From the NCBI GenBank assembly GCA_039193195.1, contig JBCCWS010000010.1, positions 1 through 64,000 on the forward strand: a DNA stretch of 64,000 nt, read 5' to 3'. Within the stretch, counting starts at the first letter, position 1. Every line of letters starts with the position of its first letter. This DNA is from Pseudomonadota bacterium (GTDB lineage Bacteria; Pseudomonadota; Gammaproteobacteria; Steroidobacterales; JBCBZW01). This document shows positions 34,905 to 44,137 of the stretch, in pieces. The notes beneath the pieces were generated by a model. It made no database searches and was not told the DNA's origin. It saw only the letters and a list, made by a program, of their open reading frames with translations. Both the position numbers and the translations under genes were made by a program.

Positions 34905-36119
34905 TTGCTGTGCCTGATTGGGTTGTGTGCGTTGCGGAAGTTCGTCTTGTCGATCGTCGTGTTGCTGGTGCTGCTGCTAGGGCTCATCGGCTGGTTTGGG
35001 AGTGTGGGCGATGGGCTCAGCGTACAGCCCACGGTGCCGGTGGCCTCGATCATGAGGCAGGAACCGGAAGCCGCTGAGGGCGCGTCCCAGGCGGTCGGTG
35101 TGTCCCTGGCCCCAGAGGCGGCGGACTGCACTCGCGCTAGGGGGATTCAGGCGCGCTTGCGTGATGCGATAGGGCGAAGCCTATCGTTCTTTCTCGCCAC
35201 TCAGGACACGCTGATGGGTGATCTCGATCGCTGGCCTGATCAGCTTGAGGGCAGCACTGATCCGGAGGCGCTGTACGTGGCCGGAGGTGGGTTTGGGCAT
35301 CGACCCGACCACATGGCGCCGAGCGAGCGGATTGAGCGTTTGGGCAAGGCGCTCGCGGTCGACACGACCAACCCCATGTACCTGTCCTCGCTCCTGAATC
35401 TGTGTACACAGCATCCATCGCTGCCCGATTGCGATTTACCTGATGCGGAGCGCCGCCTTGCGGAGTTCGATGGTGACAACGGCCTGAGCTGGGCGCTGAT
35501 CGGCATGAGCTGTGCCAAACGCGAAGAAGCGCCGTGCGTGGTGGAGGCGATGGAGCGGGCGGCACAGGCGCCGGCCTTTCGTGACTACTACATCGACCGC
35601 GCGCTGCTGATGGAGCGGGTGATGGGCGCCGCCGGGATCAGCTTTCCCATGCGCTCTGTCGCGGGCTTCGGATTCGCTTTGGAGGATCTGCCATCGCCGG
35701 TCAGAGTCATCGAGGCCTGCCGCATGATCGAGTCGCCGCGCCTGGATCACGCGTGCTTTGGCTTCGGGCAGCGTCTGGAGGTAGAGGGGGGGACCATGTG
35801 GACCCAGTCGCTCGGTCGCGCAGTGCTTGCGGTGGCAGCGAAGCGCTTGGGCGATGAGCAGGCCGTGGAAGCTGTTCGCGCACGCGGCAAACGCGCCAAC
35901 GATGAGCGTCTCGCCCTTCACGGGGACAGCAGTCTCGCGGCAACTAACGATGTCTTCACCGCCCGCTTGCTCTGGGATCGAGACTTCTTTCTCGACTTCA
36001 TGTCCCACATGCGACAGGTGGGGGAACACCAAGCCTACGTCGACGGCGCACGGGGTTGGGGAACGGGGCCGTCCGAGTGCTTGACACCGATGGAGCTCCT
36101 GCGCCCGGACGATACCTGA
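34905..36119 (+). CDS. hypothetical membrane-anchored protein
   Basis: Not recognised. One N-terminal transmembrane segment (FVLSIVVLLVLLLGLIGWF) is followed by a soluble part of about 350 residues, mostly helical, with about ten cysteines including pairs LCTQHPSLPDC and SCAKREEAPC. The anchor suggests the bulk lies in the periplasm. The start is uncertain: TTG at 34905 or TTG at 34932, neither with a clear ribosome site. Divergent from the phosphatase operon. Confidence 0.55.
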   Translation: MLCLIGLCALRKFVLSIVVLLVLLLGLIGWFGSVGDGLSVQPTVPVASIMRQEPEAAEGASQAVGVSLAPEAADCTRARGIQARLRDAIGRSLSFFLATQDTLMGDLDRWPDQLEGSTDPEALYVAGGGFGHRPDHMAPSERIERLGKALAVDTTNPMYLSSLLNLCTQHPSLPDCDLPDAERRLAEFDGDNGLSWALIGMSCAKREEAPCVVEAMERAAQAPAFRDYYIDRALLMERVMGAAGISFPMRSVAGFGFALEDLPSPVRVIEACRMIESPRLDHACFGFGQRLEVEGGTMWTQSLGRAVLAVAAKRLGDEQAVEAVRARGKRANDERLALHGDSSLAATNDVFTARLLWDRDFFLDFMSHMRQVGEHQAYVDGARGWGTGPSECLTPMELLRPDDT

Positions 36120-36121
36120 GC

Positions 36122-36490
36122 TCAGGGAAGCTGCTCCTCGAGCGAGCGAGTCTGCGCCGTGACCTTACCGCCCGTGTGCAGGGTTGAGCGCCGCTCGATC
36201 AACATCACTTGGCATTCCTCTTCGGCGATGGGGTTGTGCATGACCCCGCGCGGGACCACGTAGAGATCGCCTGGCTTCAGTACCACCGTCCGATCCTCCA
36301 GCTCGATCGTCAGGCACCCGCTCAAGACGTAGAACAGCTCGTCTTCGTCCTCGTGGCAGTGCCAGGTGAAGGTGCCATGCAAGCGCGCTACCTTCACGTA
36401 GTGCTCATCGAAGGCGGCGACAACTCGCGGCGACCAGGTGTCTTCAAGTTCTGCCGCGATGGCTTGGGGGCTGATCGATGACGTGCTCAT
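36122..36490 (-). CDS. small cupin-domain protein
   Basis: A 122-residue single-domain cupin. Metal-binding motif 1 is seen as WHCHEDEDELFYVLSG (two His and a Glu) and motif 2 as PGDLYVVPRGVMHNP (His). It belongs to the mannose-6-phosphate-isomerase-like small cupins, whose substrates vary. The start at 36490 was preferred; nine codons upstream also remain open. Convergent with the upstream membrane-anchored protein gene (2 bp) and divergent from the acetyltransferase gene. Confidence 0.85.
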   Translation of the reverse strand: MSTSSISPQAIAAELEDTWSPRVVAAFDEHYVKVARLHGTFTWHCHEDEDELFYVLSGCLTIELEDRTVVLKPGDLYVVPRGVMHNPIAEEECQVMLIERRSTLHTGGKVTAQTRSLEEQLP

Positions 36491-36561
36491 AGGTTGAGGC
36501 TCCTCAGGGGCGATCACGACGGCTACTATGCCAAAGTGAACGACACCACGGCATACCGATC

Positions 36562-37131
36562 ATGAGTCCCACGCCCATCGTCCTGCGCACTCCGCGTCTG
36601 CTCATGCGCCAGTGGCGAGAAGAGGATCGCGCCGTGGTGATCGCGATGGGTGAGAACCAACAGGTGATGGCCCACTACCCCTCCACCCTCACCCCCGAAC
36701 AGAGTCGCGCCGTGTGGCAGCGCCTGTTCGATGGCATCGCTGCACGCGGCTGGGGGCTCTGGGCCACCGAGCGCGTCGACACGGGCGAACTCGTTGGCTT
36801 TGTTGGTATCACCCCGCCGCGACACCGCACGCCCTACGACCCCTGTATCGAGATCGGCTGGCGCCTGCTGCCGGCGCACTGGGGGCAGGGCTTTGCCACC
36901 GAGGCTGCGCAAGGCGCGCTGCGTTTCGGTTTCGAGGAGTTGGCGCTGGAGGAGATCCTGGCTTGGACGACGCTCGGTAACAAGCGCTCTCAAGCGGTGA
37001 TGGAGCGCCTGGGAATGGCGCGCGACAGACAGACCTTCGAGCATCCGGCGATCCCCGCAGGCAGCCCCTTGCGCGAGCACTGTGTCTACCGACTGAGAGC
37101 TTCGCGCTGGCGCAATGCGCAGGCTGGCTGA
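36562..37131 (+). CDS. GNAT acetyltransferase, RimJ/RimL type
   Basis: A 189-residue N-acetyltransferase. It starts with the family opening IVLRTPRLLMRQWREEDRA, has ELVGFVGITPP in the core sheet, EIGWRLLPAHWGQGFATEAAQGAL for the acetyl-CoA pyrophosphate loop, and NKRSQAVMERLGM near the end. These are the marks of RimJ/RimL-like enzymes that acetylate protein N-termini or small amines using acetyl-CoA. The actual substrate cannot be told. Confidence 0.92.
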   Translation: MSPTPIVLRTPRLLMRQWREEDRAVVIAMGENQQVMAHYPSTLTPEQSRAVWQRLFDGIAARGWGLWATERVDTGELVGFVGITPPRHRTPYDPCIEIGWRLLPAHWGQGFATEAAQGALRFGFEELALEEILAWTTLGNKRSQAVMERLGMARDRQTFEHPAIPAGSPLREHCVYRLRASRWRNAQAG

Positions 37132-37150
37132 GCGCGGGGGCGGACGGCGC

Positions 37151-37372
37151 TCAGTAGTGCGGGGGAGGCACGTCGTCGTCTTGCGCAGGCGCGGCGCTCG
37201 CTGCCAGGGCTTCTTGCAGGCGAGTGGCCAAGTGGTCGATCTGCTGGCGTAGGGCAGCGATGTCCTGCCCCTGCCGGGTGAGCACATCGCTCAGACTGTT
37301 CTGGGCATCATCCTGGAAGGCCTGCCGGCTCTCTAGGGCGTCGAGCCTACTCTCCAGCTCGCGCTCGTTCAT
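37151..37372 (-). CDS. slyX: SlyX family protein
   Basis: A 73-residue coiled-coil protein with heptads throughout residues 1-48 (ERELESRLDALESRQAF; LSDVLTRQGQDIAALRQQID) and the hallmark proline-rich C-terminus ending PPPHY. SlyX is common in Proteobacteria and its function is unknown. GGGAG stands shortly upstream of the start at 37372; the open frame extends 27 more codons without family resemblance. Convergent with the acetyltransferase gene and divergent from the dimethylargininase gene. Confidence 0.88.
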   Translation of the reverse strand: MNERELESRLDALESRQAFQDDAQNSLSDVLTRQGQDIAALRQQIDHLATRLQEALAASAAPAQDDDVPPPHY

Positions 37373-37496
37373 GCACATCTCCCTCGGGTGGTTGCCGTGC
37401 GCGGATGGCTCCGACGTTGGTCGTGCCCCTGGGGCTCTCGATGCGAGCCACACTTGCGCTAGGCTAATCGGATTTCGCTCCGAAGGTCACCACTGC

Positions 37497-38285
37497 ATGT
37501 TCACGCACGCGATCGTTCGCCCGCCGAATGCCAGCCTGACGCAGGCGCTTACGACGAGTTCGGCCTTGGGAGAGCCCGATCCCGCCCTGGCCGCCCGTCA
37601 GCATCAAGCGTACGTAGACGCCCTGGCACGCTGTGGGGTGGAGGTACGTAGCTTGGGGCCCGCGCCGGAGTTTCCGGACAGTCCTTTCGTTGAGGATACG
37701 GCGCTGCTCACCCCGCGCGGCGCCGTGACCACGCGGCCGGGAGCGCCATCGCGGCGCTCGGAGGCCGCCCTGAATAGGTCCGCGATCGAGGGTTACTTCG
37801 ATGAGATCTACGCCATCGAGGCGCCCGGTACCCTGGATGCCGGCGATGTGATGATGGTGCGTGATCACTACTACATTGGCCTCTCGGGGCGCACGAATGG
37901 CGAAGGCGCGCGGCAGCTTGGGGCGATACTCAATCGTTGGGGCTACGAGGCGAGCACGGTTGCGCTGGCGGACGGGCTCCACCTAAAGAGCAGTGTAAGT
38001 TACCTCGAGCATGGACACCTGCTGATCACCGAGGCACTTGCCTCGCATCCGGCCTTCGCGCCGTTCACGCGGGTACTGGTGCCGGAGGAGGAGATGTACG
38101 CGGCCAACGCCTTGTGGGTCAACGAGACTCTGCTGGTGGCGGAGGGGTTTGCGCGCACGCTTGCGCGGGTCCGAGATGCCTTGACGCTGCCCATTATCAC
38201 CCTCGCCATGAGCGAGTTCGAGAAGGTGGATGGCGGACTGAGCTGCCTGTCGTTGCGCTTCCGACCAACCCGCCGTTCAGCGTGA
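37497..38285 (+). CDS. ddaH: dimethylarginine dimethylaminohydrolase
   Basis: A 262-residue cytoplasmic enzyme of the guanidino-modifying superfamily, hydrolysing N-omega-methylated arginine to citrulline and methylamine or dimethylamine. Visible: the opening THAIVRPPNASLTQAL, substrate-binding FPDSPFVEDTALLTPRGA, GTLDAGDVMMV, the catalytic His in DGLHLKSSVSYLEHG and the catalytic Cys in GGLSCLSLRF near the C-terminus. The ATG at 37497 begins the family N-terminus; 91 open codons upstream are antisense to slyX. Arginine deiminase is excluded by the shorter length. Confidence 0.9.
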   Translation: MFTHAIVRPPNASLTQALTTSSALGEPDPALAARQHQAYVDALARCGVEVRSLGPAPEFPDSPFVEDTALLTPRGAVTTRPGAPSRRSEAALNRSAIEGYFDEIYAIEAPGTLDAGDVMMVRDHYYIGLSGRTNGEGARQLGAILNRWGYEASTVALADGLHLKSSVSYLEHGHLLITEALASHPAFAPFTRVLVPEEEMYAANALWVNETLLVAEGFARTLARVRDALTLPIITLAMSEFEKVDGGLSCLSLRFRPTRRSA

Positions 38286-39341
38286 ACCTGCTGGGGCGAG
38301 CGTGACCAGCAGCGGCAGATGGTCACTCAGCTGACCGGCTTTTTGATAGACGCGCGCCTCGCGCACCTCGAAGCCAGCGCCGACCAGTGCGTGATCGAGC
38401 GTGCGGGAGGGATCGCTGGCGGGGAAGGTGTAGTAGGCACTCGGGTTGATGCGATAGTCCCGCGCGGCGACGACGTCACGAAGCCCGCCGATACTGCGCA
38501 GCATTTGCAAGGTTTCATCGCCGAGGAAACTCGTGTCCGGTGCGTCGACGAAGCCTGCTTGTACGGGCGCCTCCGGCGGTATGGCGTTTAAGTCGCCTGC
38601 TAGCACCGTGAGCGCTGGCAGTTCGCCGCGCAGACGGTCGGCCAGCATCTTGGCCTGCCGCACGCGATTGACTCCGTCGTAGGCCTCGAGGTGCAAGTTC
38701 ACCAGTTGCACCTCGCCGAAGGGTGTGGCCGCAGTGACCTGCTGGGCGTAGCGGAACAGGTAGAACAAGTTGTAGTGCAGAGGGTTTCTTTCCGGCTTCG
38801 GAAAAAGCTCCATGCGATGCTCGCTTAAGGCGAAGCGGCTGAGGATGGCACCACCGGAGGACATGCGACCGAAGTGATCGGCGGGCGGCCAGTAGGGAAA
38901 GGGCACCCAGTTGGCGCGCCAGCTCACCCCGCGCGCTACGTACGGCAAACCGGCGGCAAGGGCGATAGCCTGCGCCTGGTCCTGGTGATAGCTGCGCGTG
39001 GCGTCGAAGTCGACCTCCTGCAGTAACACGATGTCGGCGCCAGCGTCGCGCACCACGGCCCCCATCGCGGCCATCGTCTGCTCGAAGTGCGACTGCGCCC
39101 TCTTTGATCCGGCGCCCGTCGACCCCTCGCCGTAGCCCCAGGCGATATTCCAGATCAGCAGGCGCAGTGTTTGTGGCGAACTGGACGCCTCGGGCGCTAG
39201 GTCCCCGAGCTGTGCGGTTGGTGCTTCGAAGCTCTGGGCCGCCTGTAGGCCGCCTGCCATCCAGAGCACGCCCGCAGCGAGCAGGCACGGTAACAGGATC
39301 AGACCGAGGGCGGCGTAGCGCAGGCGAAAGCGTAAGCGCAT
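38277..39341 (-). CDS. endonuclease/exonuclease/phosphatase family protein, membrane-anchored
   Basis: A 354-residue protein. The N-terminus holds one hydrophobic anchor or signal (YAALGLILLPCLLAAGVLWMAGG). The EEP fold is marked by LRLLIWNIAWGYGEG, DIVLLQEVDFDATRS (Glu), VQLVNLHLEAYDG, LTVLAGDLNAIPP (Asp and Asn) and QLSDHLPLLV (catalytic Asp-His). These Mg2+-dependent enzymes cut phosphodiesters of nucleic acids or lipids; the anchor implies action in the envelope. It is 4 bp downstream of tyrS, and its end overlaps the convergent dimethylargininase gene by 9 bp. Confidence 0.88.
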   Translation of the reverse strand: MRLRFRLRYAALGLILLPCLLAAGVLWMAGGLQAAQSFEAPTAQLGDLAPEASSSPQTLRLLIWNIAWGYGEGSTGAGSKRAQSHFEQTMAAMGAVVRDAGADIVLLQEVDFDATRSYHQDQAQAIALAAGLPYVARGVSWRANWVPFPYWPPADHFGRMSSGGAILSRFALSEHRMELFPKPERNPLHYNLFYLFRYAQQVTAATPFGEVQLVNLHLEAYDGVNRVRQAKMLADRLRGELPALTVLAGDLNAIPPEAPVQAGFVDAPDTSFLGDETLQMLRSIGGLRDVVAARDYRINPSAYYTFPASDPSRTLDHALVGAGFEVREARVYQKAGQLSDHLPLLVTLAPAGSR

Positions 39342-39345
39342 CGTC

Positions 39346-40614
39346 CTACTGCGGCTTCAACAGCGCGTGGCGCTTGCGACCTGCACTCAGTTTGATCACC
39401 CCGTTGCTATCCAGGCGGCTCGTGTCCAGGCGGGCGGTGGGATCGGCGATAGGCTCATCGTTGACCTTGATCGCTCTACCGGTGACTAGGCGTCGCGCTT
39501 CGCTGTTCGAGTTGGCGAGGCCCGCCTGGCGCAGCGCATCGAGGATGCCAAGGCCATCTCCCTCCAGTTGGGCGAGCTCCACGACTACGGTGGGAAGGCC
39601 TTGGGCAGCGCTACCTTGCTCGAAGGCCTGCGCTGCTGTTTGCGCGGCCTGGCGTGCCGCCTCCGGGCCGTGGGCAAGCGCGGTGATCTCCGTCGCTAGG
39701 CGCTTCTTCGCTTCATTGATTTGGGCGCCTTGGAGAGCGGACAGGTGCTCGATCTCTTCGATGGATAGCTCCGTAAACAGGCGGAGGAAGCGGCCGACGT
39801 CGGCATCCTCGGTGTTGCGCCAGTACTGCCAGAACTCATACGGCGAGAGCATTTGTGGGTTTAGCCAGACCGCGCCGCTCGCCGTCTTCCCCATCTTCGC
39901 GCCGGAGGCGGTGGTGAGCAGCGGCGTGGTCAGCGCGTAAAGCTGGGCGCCCTGAACTCGGCGCCCCAGATCGATCCCCGTCACGATGTTGCCCCACTGG
40001 TCAGAGCCGCCCATCTGCAGGGACACATCGTAGCGGCGGTGCAACTCCACGAAGTCGTAAGCTTGCAAAATCATGTAATTGAATTCTAGGAAGGAGAGGG
40101 AGCTCTCCTCGCGCGACAGACGCAGCTTCACCGAGTCCATCGTCAACATGCGGTTTACGGAGAAGTGGCGCCCGTAGTCGCGTAGGAAGTCGATGTAGTC
40201 GAGGTCGAGCAGCCAGTCGGCGTTGTTCACCATCACCGCGTCAGTGGGGCCATCGCCGAAGGTGAGGTAGCGAGCGAATACCTCGCGAATGCCCGCCAGG
40301 TTGGCTGCGATCTGCTCTTCGTCGAGCAGCTTACGTGCCTCGTCCTTGCCCGACGGATCACCGACGCGCGTCGTGCCGCCGCCCATGAGGACGATCGGTC
40401 GGTGTCCGCAGCGCTGTAGCCAACGCAGCAGCATGATCTGTACCAGGCTGCCGGCATGCAGGCTCGGTGCTGTGCAGTCAAAGCCGATGTAGGCGCTGAC
40501 CACGCGCTCGCCAGGTGCGCCGAGTGCCTCGTCCAGGGCCGCGGGTGCGCTGAGCTGGTGGATCAGACCACGTGCTTCAAGCACCTGCAGGAAGCTCGAG
40601 CGGTAGTGACTCAA
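39346..40614 (-). CDS. tyrS: tyrosyl-tRNA synthetase
   Basis: A 422-residue class I synthetase that charges tRNA-Tyr. The HIGH-type motif is [11 protein letters not shown], the KMSKS-type loop is [15 protein letters not shown], and the C-terminal S4 RNA-binding domain includes [19 protein letters not shown] prefer a TTG start at 40614 over ATG 40653: it overlaps the upstream hydrolase stop as TTGA, has GGAG 8 bases before it, and yields a length like E. coli TyrS (424). Part of the operon hydrolase, tyrS, EEP protein. Translation is probably coupled to the hydrolase gene. Confidence 0.95.
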   Translation of the reverse strand: MSHYRSSFLQVLEARGLIHQLSAPAALDEALGAPGERVVSAYIGFDCTAPSLHAGSLVQIMLLRWLQRCGHRPIVLMGGGTTRVGDPSGKDEARKLLDEEQIAANLAGIREVFARYLTFGDGPTDAVMVNNADWLLDLDYIDFLRDYGRHFSVNRMLTMDSVKLRLSREESSLSFLEFNYMILQAYDFVELHRRYDVSLQMGGSDQWGNIVTGIDLGRRVQGAQLYALTTPLLTTASGAKMGKTASGAVWLNPQMLSPYEFWQYWRNTEDADVGRFLRLFTELSIEEIEHLSALQGAQINEAKKRLATEITALAHGPEAARQAAQTAAQAFEQGSAAQGLPTVVVELAQLEGDGLGILDALRQAGLANSNSEARRLVTGRAIKVNDEPIADPTARLDTSRLDSNGVIKLSAGRKRHALLKPQ

Positions 40615-41333
40615 GGAAAGAGCTCCCCGAGGAACGACTGGAGACTGTCCCACGAGCGGCGTTCAGCGTCCGCGCTGTAGGCGATGCCGGCGGTCGGGTC
40701 GTTGGCGCCGGGCTTGCTAAAGCTGTGCAAGGTGTGGCCGTACGCGTGGATCTGCCAGTCCGCCTTTGCTTGCGTGAGCTCTCCGGCCAGTCCGACCATC
40801 ACCTCCGGCGGCGCCATAGGATCATCGTAGCCATGGAGCACAAGAATCTTGGCGGTGATCTTCGGCGGCAGACCTAGCTGCCCAGGCGGGTGGAACAGGC
40901 CATGCAGGCTGACCACGCCCGCCAGGTCCGCTCCCGAGCGCGCTAGATCGAGAACGCATAGCCCGCCGAAGCAGTATCCGATCGCAGCTATGCGACCCTC
41001 ATCCACCTCCTCCTCGTTTCGCGCCGCCGCCAAGGCCGCGTGTAGACGGGCTTGCAGCCGCTGGCGATTGTCGAGGAGCGGCTGCATGAGCGCCGCGTTC
41101 TCGTCGGCATTGCTACCGCGCGTGCCCTTGCCATAGACATCGATTGCGATGCCCACGTAGCCGAGCTCGGCGATGGCTTGGGCGCGCTCCTCTTCAAACT
41201 CACTGCGCCCACCCCAGGCGTGGGCGATAAGCACCGCGGGACGCGGCGTGCGGGTGTCTGAGGGCGAGACGAGATGCGCGTCCATCGTCAAGCCATCGTG
41301 TTGGTAATCAAACAGACGGGGAGGGCGGGCCAT
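40611..41333 (-). CDS. dienelactone hydrolase family protein
   Basis: A 240-residue cytoplasmic alpha/beta hydrolase. The nucleophile is Cys in [12 protein letters not shown], the acid lies in [12 protein letters not shown] and the catalytic His in [14 protein letters not shown], the normal Cys-Asp-His triad of the dienelactone hydrolase family. [23 protein letters not shown] is also typical. The family cleaves cyclic dienelactones or related esters; no aromatic-degradation genes are nearby, so the real substrate is open. First gene of the tyrS operon. Confidence 0.9.
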   Translation of the reverse strand: MARPPRLFDYQHDGLTMDAHLVSPSDTRTPRPAVLIAHAWGGRSEFEEERAQAIAELGYVGIAIDVYGKGTRGSNADENAALMQPLLDNRQRLQARLHAALAAARNEEEVDEGRIAAIGYCFGGLCVLDLARSGADLAGVVSLHGLFHPPGQLGLPPKITAKILVLHGYDDPMAPPEVMVGLAGELTQAKADWQIHAYGHTLHSFSKPGANDPTAGIAYSADAERRSWDSLQSFLGELFP

Positions 41334-41406
41334 AGTCTTGGAGATCTCGCGGTTTCGGAACGTTGCCGCGAGGGTAGCCGGAGCGCCGCAGGGTTGCCAG
41401 CACGAA

Positions 41407-41430
41407 CGGGCCGCGCAAATGCGCGGCCCG
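41407..41430. terminator. GC-rich hairpin between the tyrS operon and the MarR gene
   Basis: A perfect 10-bp stem CGGGCCGCGC with GCGCGGCCCG and loop AAAT. It lies 40 bp before the stop of the MarR gene on that gene's 3' side, so it most likely ends the MarR transcript. No U tract follows. Confidence 0.4.
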
Positions 41431-41469
41431 GCGGGCGTCTAGCGGATGGAGTGCGGCGTGAGCGCTCGA

Positions 41470-41964
41470 CTACTGCTCGTCGCCGAGCTCGTGCTCCAGG
41501 TAGCGGCGCAGCTTGTCGATGGCGCTGTTCAGGCTCTTGCGCTCTTGCTGAGAGAGCTGAGCCATCAGCTCATCGTTGAAGCCGTCGCGATGAGGATAGA
41601 CCTTCTTCACGTGGTCGACGCCACGTTTGGACAGGGTGAGCACCACGCGGCGCGCGTCCGATTCGTGGGCTTCGCGCAGCACCAGGCCTCGGTCAGCGAG
41701 CGCCTGCACGGAACGAGAGATCTGCGCTTTGTCCGTGAGCGTTCGCTGAGCGAGCTCTGCAACCGTGCTGCTGCCGTTGTAGGCGAGCTGCCCGAGAATG
41801 CGCCACTCGGCCATGCTCAGGTTGAATCGATCACTCAAAAAGCTGGCCGAGTATCGGCTCATCAGTTTGTAAAGTATCGCGTATCGGTAAGCCGTCAAGC
41901 GCTCGAGATTGTAGGCTTCGTCGCCCACCAGCGACTGCTGGCGGCGGGAGTTCTTTTTGGGCAT
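41470..41964 (-). CDS. MarR-family transcriptional regulator
   Basis: A 164-residue winged-helix regulator. The DNA-binding core runs from LSMAEWRILGQLAYNGSSTVAELAQRTLTDKAQISRSVQALADRGLV to the wing REAHESDARRVVLTLSKRG, with helices for dimerisation at both ends. MarR proteins are ligand- or redox-responsive repressors; no cysteine is present, so a thiol switch is unlikely. The 210-bp stretch upstream likely holds its promoter and operator. No efflux gene lies next to it. Confidence 0.93.
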   Translation of the reverse strand: MPKKNSRRQQSLVGDEAYNLERLTAYRYAILYKLMSRYSASFLSDRFNLSMAEWRILGQLAYNGSSTVAELAQRTLTDKAQISRSVQALADRGLVLREAHESDARRVVLTLSKRGVDHVKKVYPHRDGFNDELMAQLSQQERKSLNSAIDKLRRYLEHELGDEQ

Positions 41965-42177
41965 GCGTTCTTCGAATTAGGGGAATAGTTGGAAAAGCAA
42001 AGATTAGCAGTCCTAGCGCTTGCGAACAAACGCATAAGCAAGCACATGTGTTCAATCGCATCTGCTCCGGAAGATGTACGGACAGCTACTGGGCGACGTA
42101 ACAAGCTTGCGCCCTGCGCGAGCGTGTCGGTCGTATTCCGTCCTACTTCGATGCGTTTCTTGTTGCGGTTTCGGTGC

Positions 42178-42912
42178 TCAGCCGTCGCTGGGTGCTGCCA
42201 CGATCGAATAGTACATGTGCAGCTCTTCGCGAACGCGTAGCGCGCCAAGCATTACGCTGAAGGGCGCGAGGCCCAACTGTTCATGGGAAACGGTGAGATC
42301 GCCTTGCGCCACCAGCTTTGCCCCGTCTCGGTGCACCTTCAGGGGCAGGCTGAGCGGACGAGGGATGTCGCCCACAACGACTTGTGCTTGCAGCGTAAAG
42401 TCCGGCCACTCGCCCTGCAGGTCCACCGTGCGCACCGTGATCGCCGGGAAGCGGGCGGCGTCGAGTAGATCGGGGCCGAGCATGTTCTCCTGCGTGCCAG
42501 CGATCGCATCGGCCGTGGGCTCCGTGGCGAACTCTCCCCCAGCGGCGAGTCGACGGTCGGGGTCGTCCACCACGAGTGAGTCCTTTTGGATGACGAGCTC
42601 TACGACTGACGCCTCGATGGGTTCGGCCAGCCAGAGTTCTCCTTCGACGGCGGTGGAAGCGATGACATGGTTGTGGCCTAGGCGGGCTAAACGCCCGTCT
42701 CGAAAGACGTGGATTTCCACATCGGATTCCCCAGGGACCACGTTGAAGCGCTCAGCGCCGCTCGAGGGGGCCTGGCGAGCCTTTGCGACGGGTGCCCCGT
42801 CGAGCGATGGGCCCTGGTCTACCGTGCCGACGCATCCGGCGACCAGCAGCGCGGCGAGCGCACATCCGCCAAGCCCACGGTGGGCAGGCGCGGGCGTGGC
42901 GCTTGTGTACAC
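42178..42912 (-). CDS. YceI-family lipoprotein
   Basis: A 244-residue YceI-like protein with lipobox VAGC, so lipid-anchored. The lipocalin-like barrel is marked by VVPGESDVEIHVFRDGRLARLGHNHVIAS, MLGPDLLDAARFPAITVRT and PRPLSLPLKVH. YceI proteins bind isoprenoid quinones or similar amphiphiles in the periplasm. The GTG start at 42912 starts the lipoprotein signal; the frame is open to 43005, which would overlap the divergent cytochrome gene. Divergent from the cytochrome b561 gene, 54 bp apart. Confidence 0.82.
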   Translation of the reverse strand: MYTSATPAPAHRGLGGCALAALLVAGCVGTVDQGPSLDGAPVAKARQAPSSGAERFNVVPGESDVEIHVFRDGRLARLGHNHVIASTAVEGELWLAEPIEASVVELVIQKDSLVVDDPDRRLAAGGEFATEPTADAIAGTQENMLGPDLLDAARFPAITVRTVDLQGEWPDFTLQAQVVVGDIPRPLSLPLKVHRDGAKLVAQGDLTVSHEQLGLAPFSVMLGALRVREELHMYYSIVAAPSDG

Positions 42913-42966
42913 TGCGGCGCTCGTGGCAGCACGCTGCGGGGCTGCCTGTGTGAGGAGGAGTACCGA

Positions 42967-43530
42967 ATGAGCGGCCGTGATGCCGAACCGCGATCGAAGT
43001 TTCATGCTATATCTCGCCTATTCCATTGGGGCGTTGCCGCGCTGATCTTGCTGCAGATCCCCTTGGCCTACCAAATGATGGCCATGAGTCTCGGGCCGGA
43101 TAAGTTCTCCGCATACGCGCTCCACAAATCGCTTGGCATGACCGTGTTCATCGCCTCGGCCCTGCGTTTGGTGTGGCGATCGATTACGCCGCCCCCGGCG
43201 CTGCCCTCGAGCATGTCGGCGCGTGAGCGTCTGCTGGCGCACGGCGCGCACGTGGCGCTCTACGTGGTCACGCTGGCGATGCCCCTCGCCGGGTGGTGCT
43301 ACTCTTCGGCCGCCGCGTTCAGTGTGAGCTACTTCGGCTGGTTTACCCTGCCCGACCTCGTGCCGCCGAGTGAGACGCTCGAGGTCGTGTTCGAATGGGC
43401 CCATCGCCTGCTGGCTTACGCGCTTTTCCTTCTACTGGGAGCGCATCTGTTCGCAGCGGCATTCCACCACTGGGTTCGCCGCGACAACGTGCTGCTCAGC
43501 ATGCTCCCCTTCATCAAATTGAGGTCATGA
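42967..43530 (+). CDS. cytochrome b561
   Basis: A 187-residue four-helix inner-membrane dihaem cytochrome. The four histidine ligands are in the expected helices: SRLFHWGVAALILLQ, YALHKSLGMTVFI, HGAHVALYVVTLAMPLAGW and WAHRLLAYALFLLLGAHLFAAAFHH. It passes electrons between quinol and periplasmic partners. The start at 42967 has an excellent GAGGAGGAG upstream. It is followed 4 bp later by a YceI gene and preceded by a divergent YceI lipoprotein gene, the usual yceI-cytochrome b561 partnership. Confidence 0.92.
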   Translation: MSGRDAEPRSKFHAISRLFHWGVAALILLQIPLAYQMMAMSLGPDKFSAYALHKSLGMTVFIASALRLVWRSITPPPALPSSMSARERLLAHGAHVALYVVTLAMPLAGWCYSSAAAFSVSYFGWFTLPDLVPPSETLEVVFEWAHRLLAYALFLLLGAHLFAAAFHHWVRRDNVLLSMLPFIKLRS

Positions 43531-43534
43531 CGTT

Positions 43535-44137
43535 TTGGTCCGTAGACGCTACACCGTATTAGCTTTACTTGAGTGCCTGTTTGGGGTGCTAACGGTTCTC
43601 GCCATGTTCACGTCGTCCGCTGCGTGCGCGCAGCCCGTGAGCTACGAGCTCGTGGCAAAGGGCAGTGAGCTGCGCTTTGTCGGCGAGCAGCAGGGTGCGG
43701 CCTTCACGGGGCGCTTCAAGACCTTTAGCGCCGAGGTCGCCTTCGATCCTGCGGCACCCGAGGCCGGACGCATCGCGTCCGAGGTGGACGTGCGCTCCGC
43801 CGACAGTCGCAGCCGCGATCGAGACGAGTATCTGCAATCGCGCGATTTTTTCTACTCGCGCAAGTTTCCCACGGCCACCTTCGAGACGGTGGCCATCGAA
43901 GCCGATGACGACGGTGGCTACCGCGCCCGCGCCAACCTGACCCTGCGCGGCGAGACCCGCGAGGTCACCATGCGCTTCAATTTCGATCCGTCGAGCGGCG
44001 CGCGCGCCAAGCTCACGGGCAGCGTGCTGCTGAACCGTTTGGACTTCGGCGTTGGCCAGGGTGAGTGGCGCGACACCAGCGAAGTTGCCGACGAGGTACG
44101 GGTAGAGATCGAACTGGTGCTCAAGGTGCTGGGCTGA
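43535..44137 (+). CDS. exported YceI-family protein
   Basis: A 200-residue periplasmic protein with signal peptide (LALLECLFGVLTVLAMFTSSAACA). The YceI barrel shows YELVAKGSELRFVGEQQGAAFTGRF, YLQSRDFFYSRKFPTATFET and NLTLRGETREVTMRF near the ligand opening. Likely carries a quinone or polyisoprenoid ligand. The TTG start lies 4 bp after the cytochrome b561 stop, so the two are one operon and probably one electron-transfer or quinone-trafficking unit. It overlaps the convergent membrane protein gene by 17 bp. Confidence 0.9.
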   Translation: MVRRRYTVLALLECLFGVLTVLAMFTSSAACAQPVSYELVAKGSELRFVGEQQGAAFTGRFKTFSAEVAFDPAAPEAGRIASEVDVRSADSRSRDRDEYLQSRDFFYSRKFPTATFETVAIEADDDGGYRARANLTLRGETREVTMRFNFDPSSGARAKLTGSVLLNRLDFGVGQGEWRDTSEVADEVRVEIELVLKVLG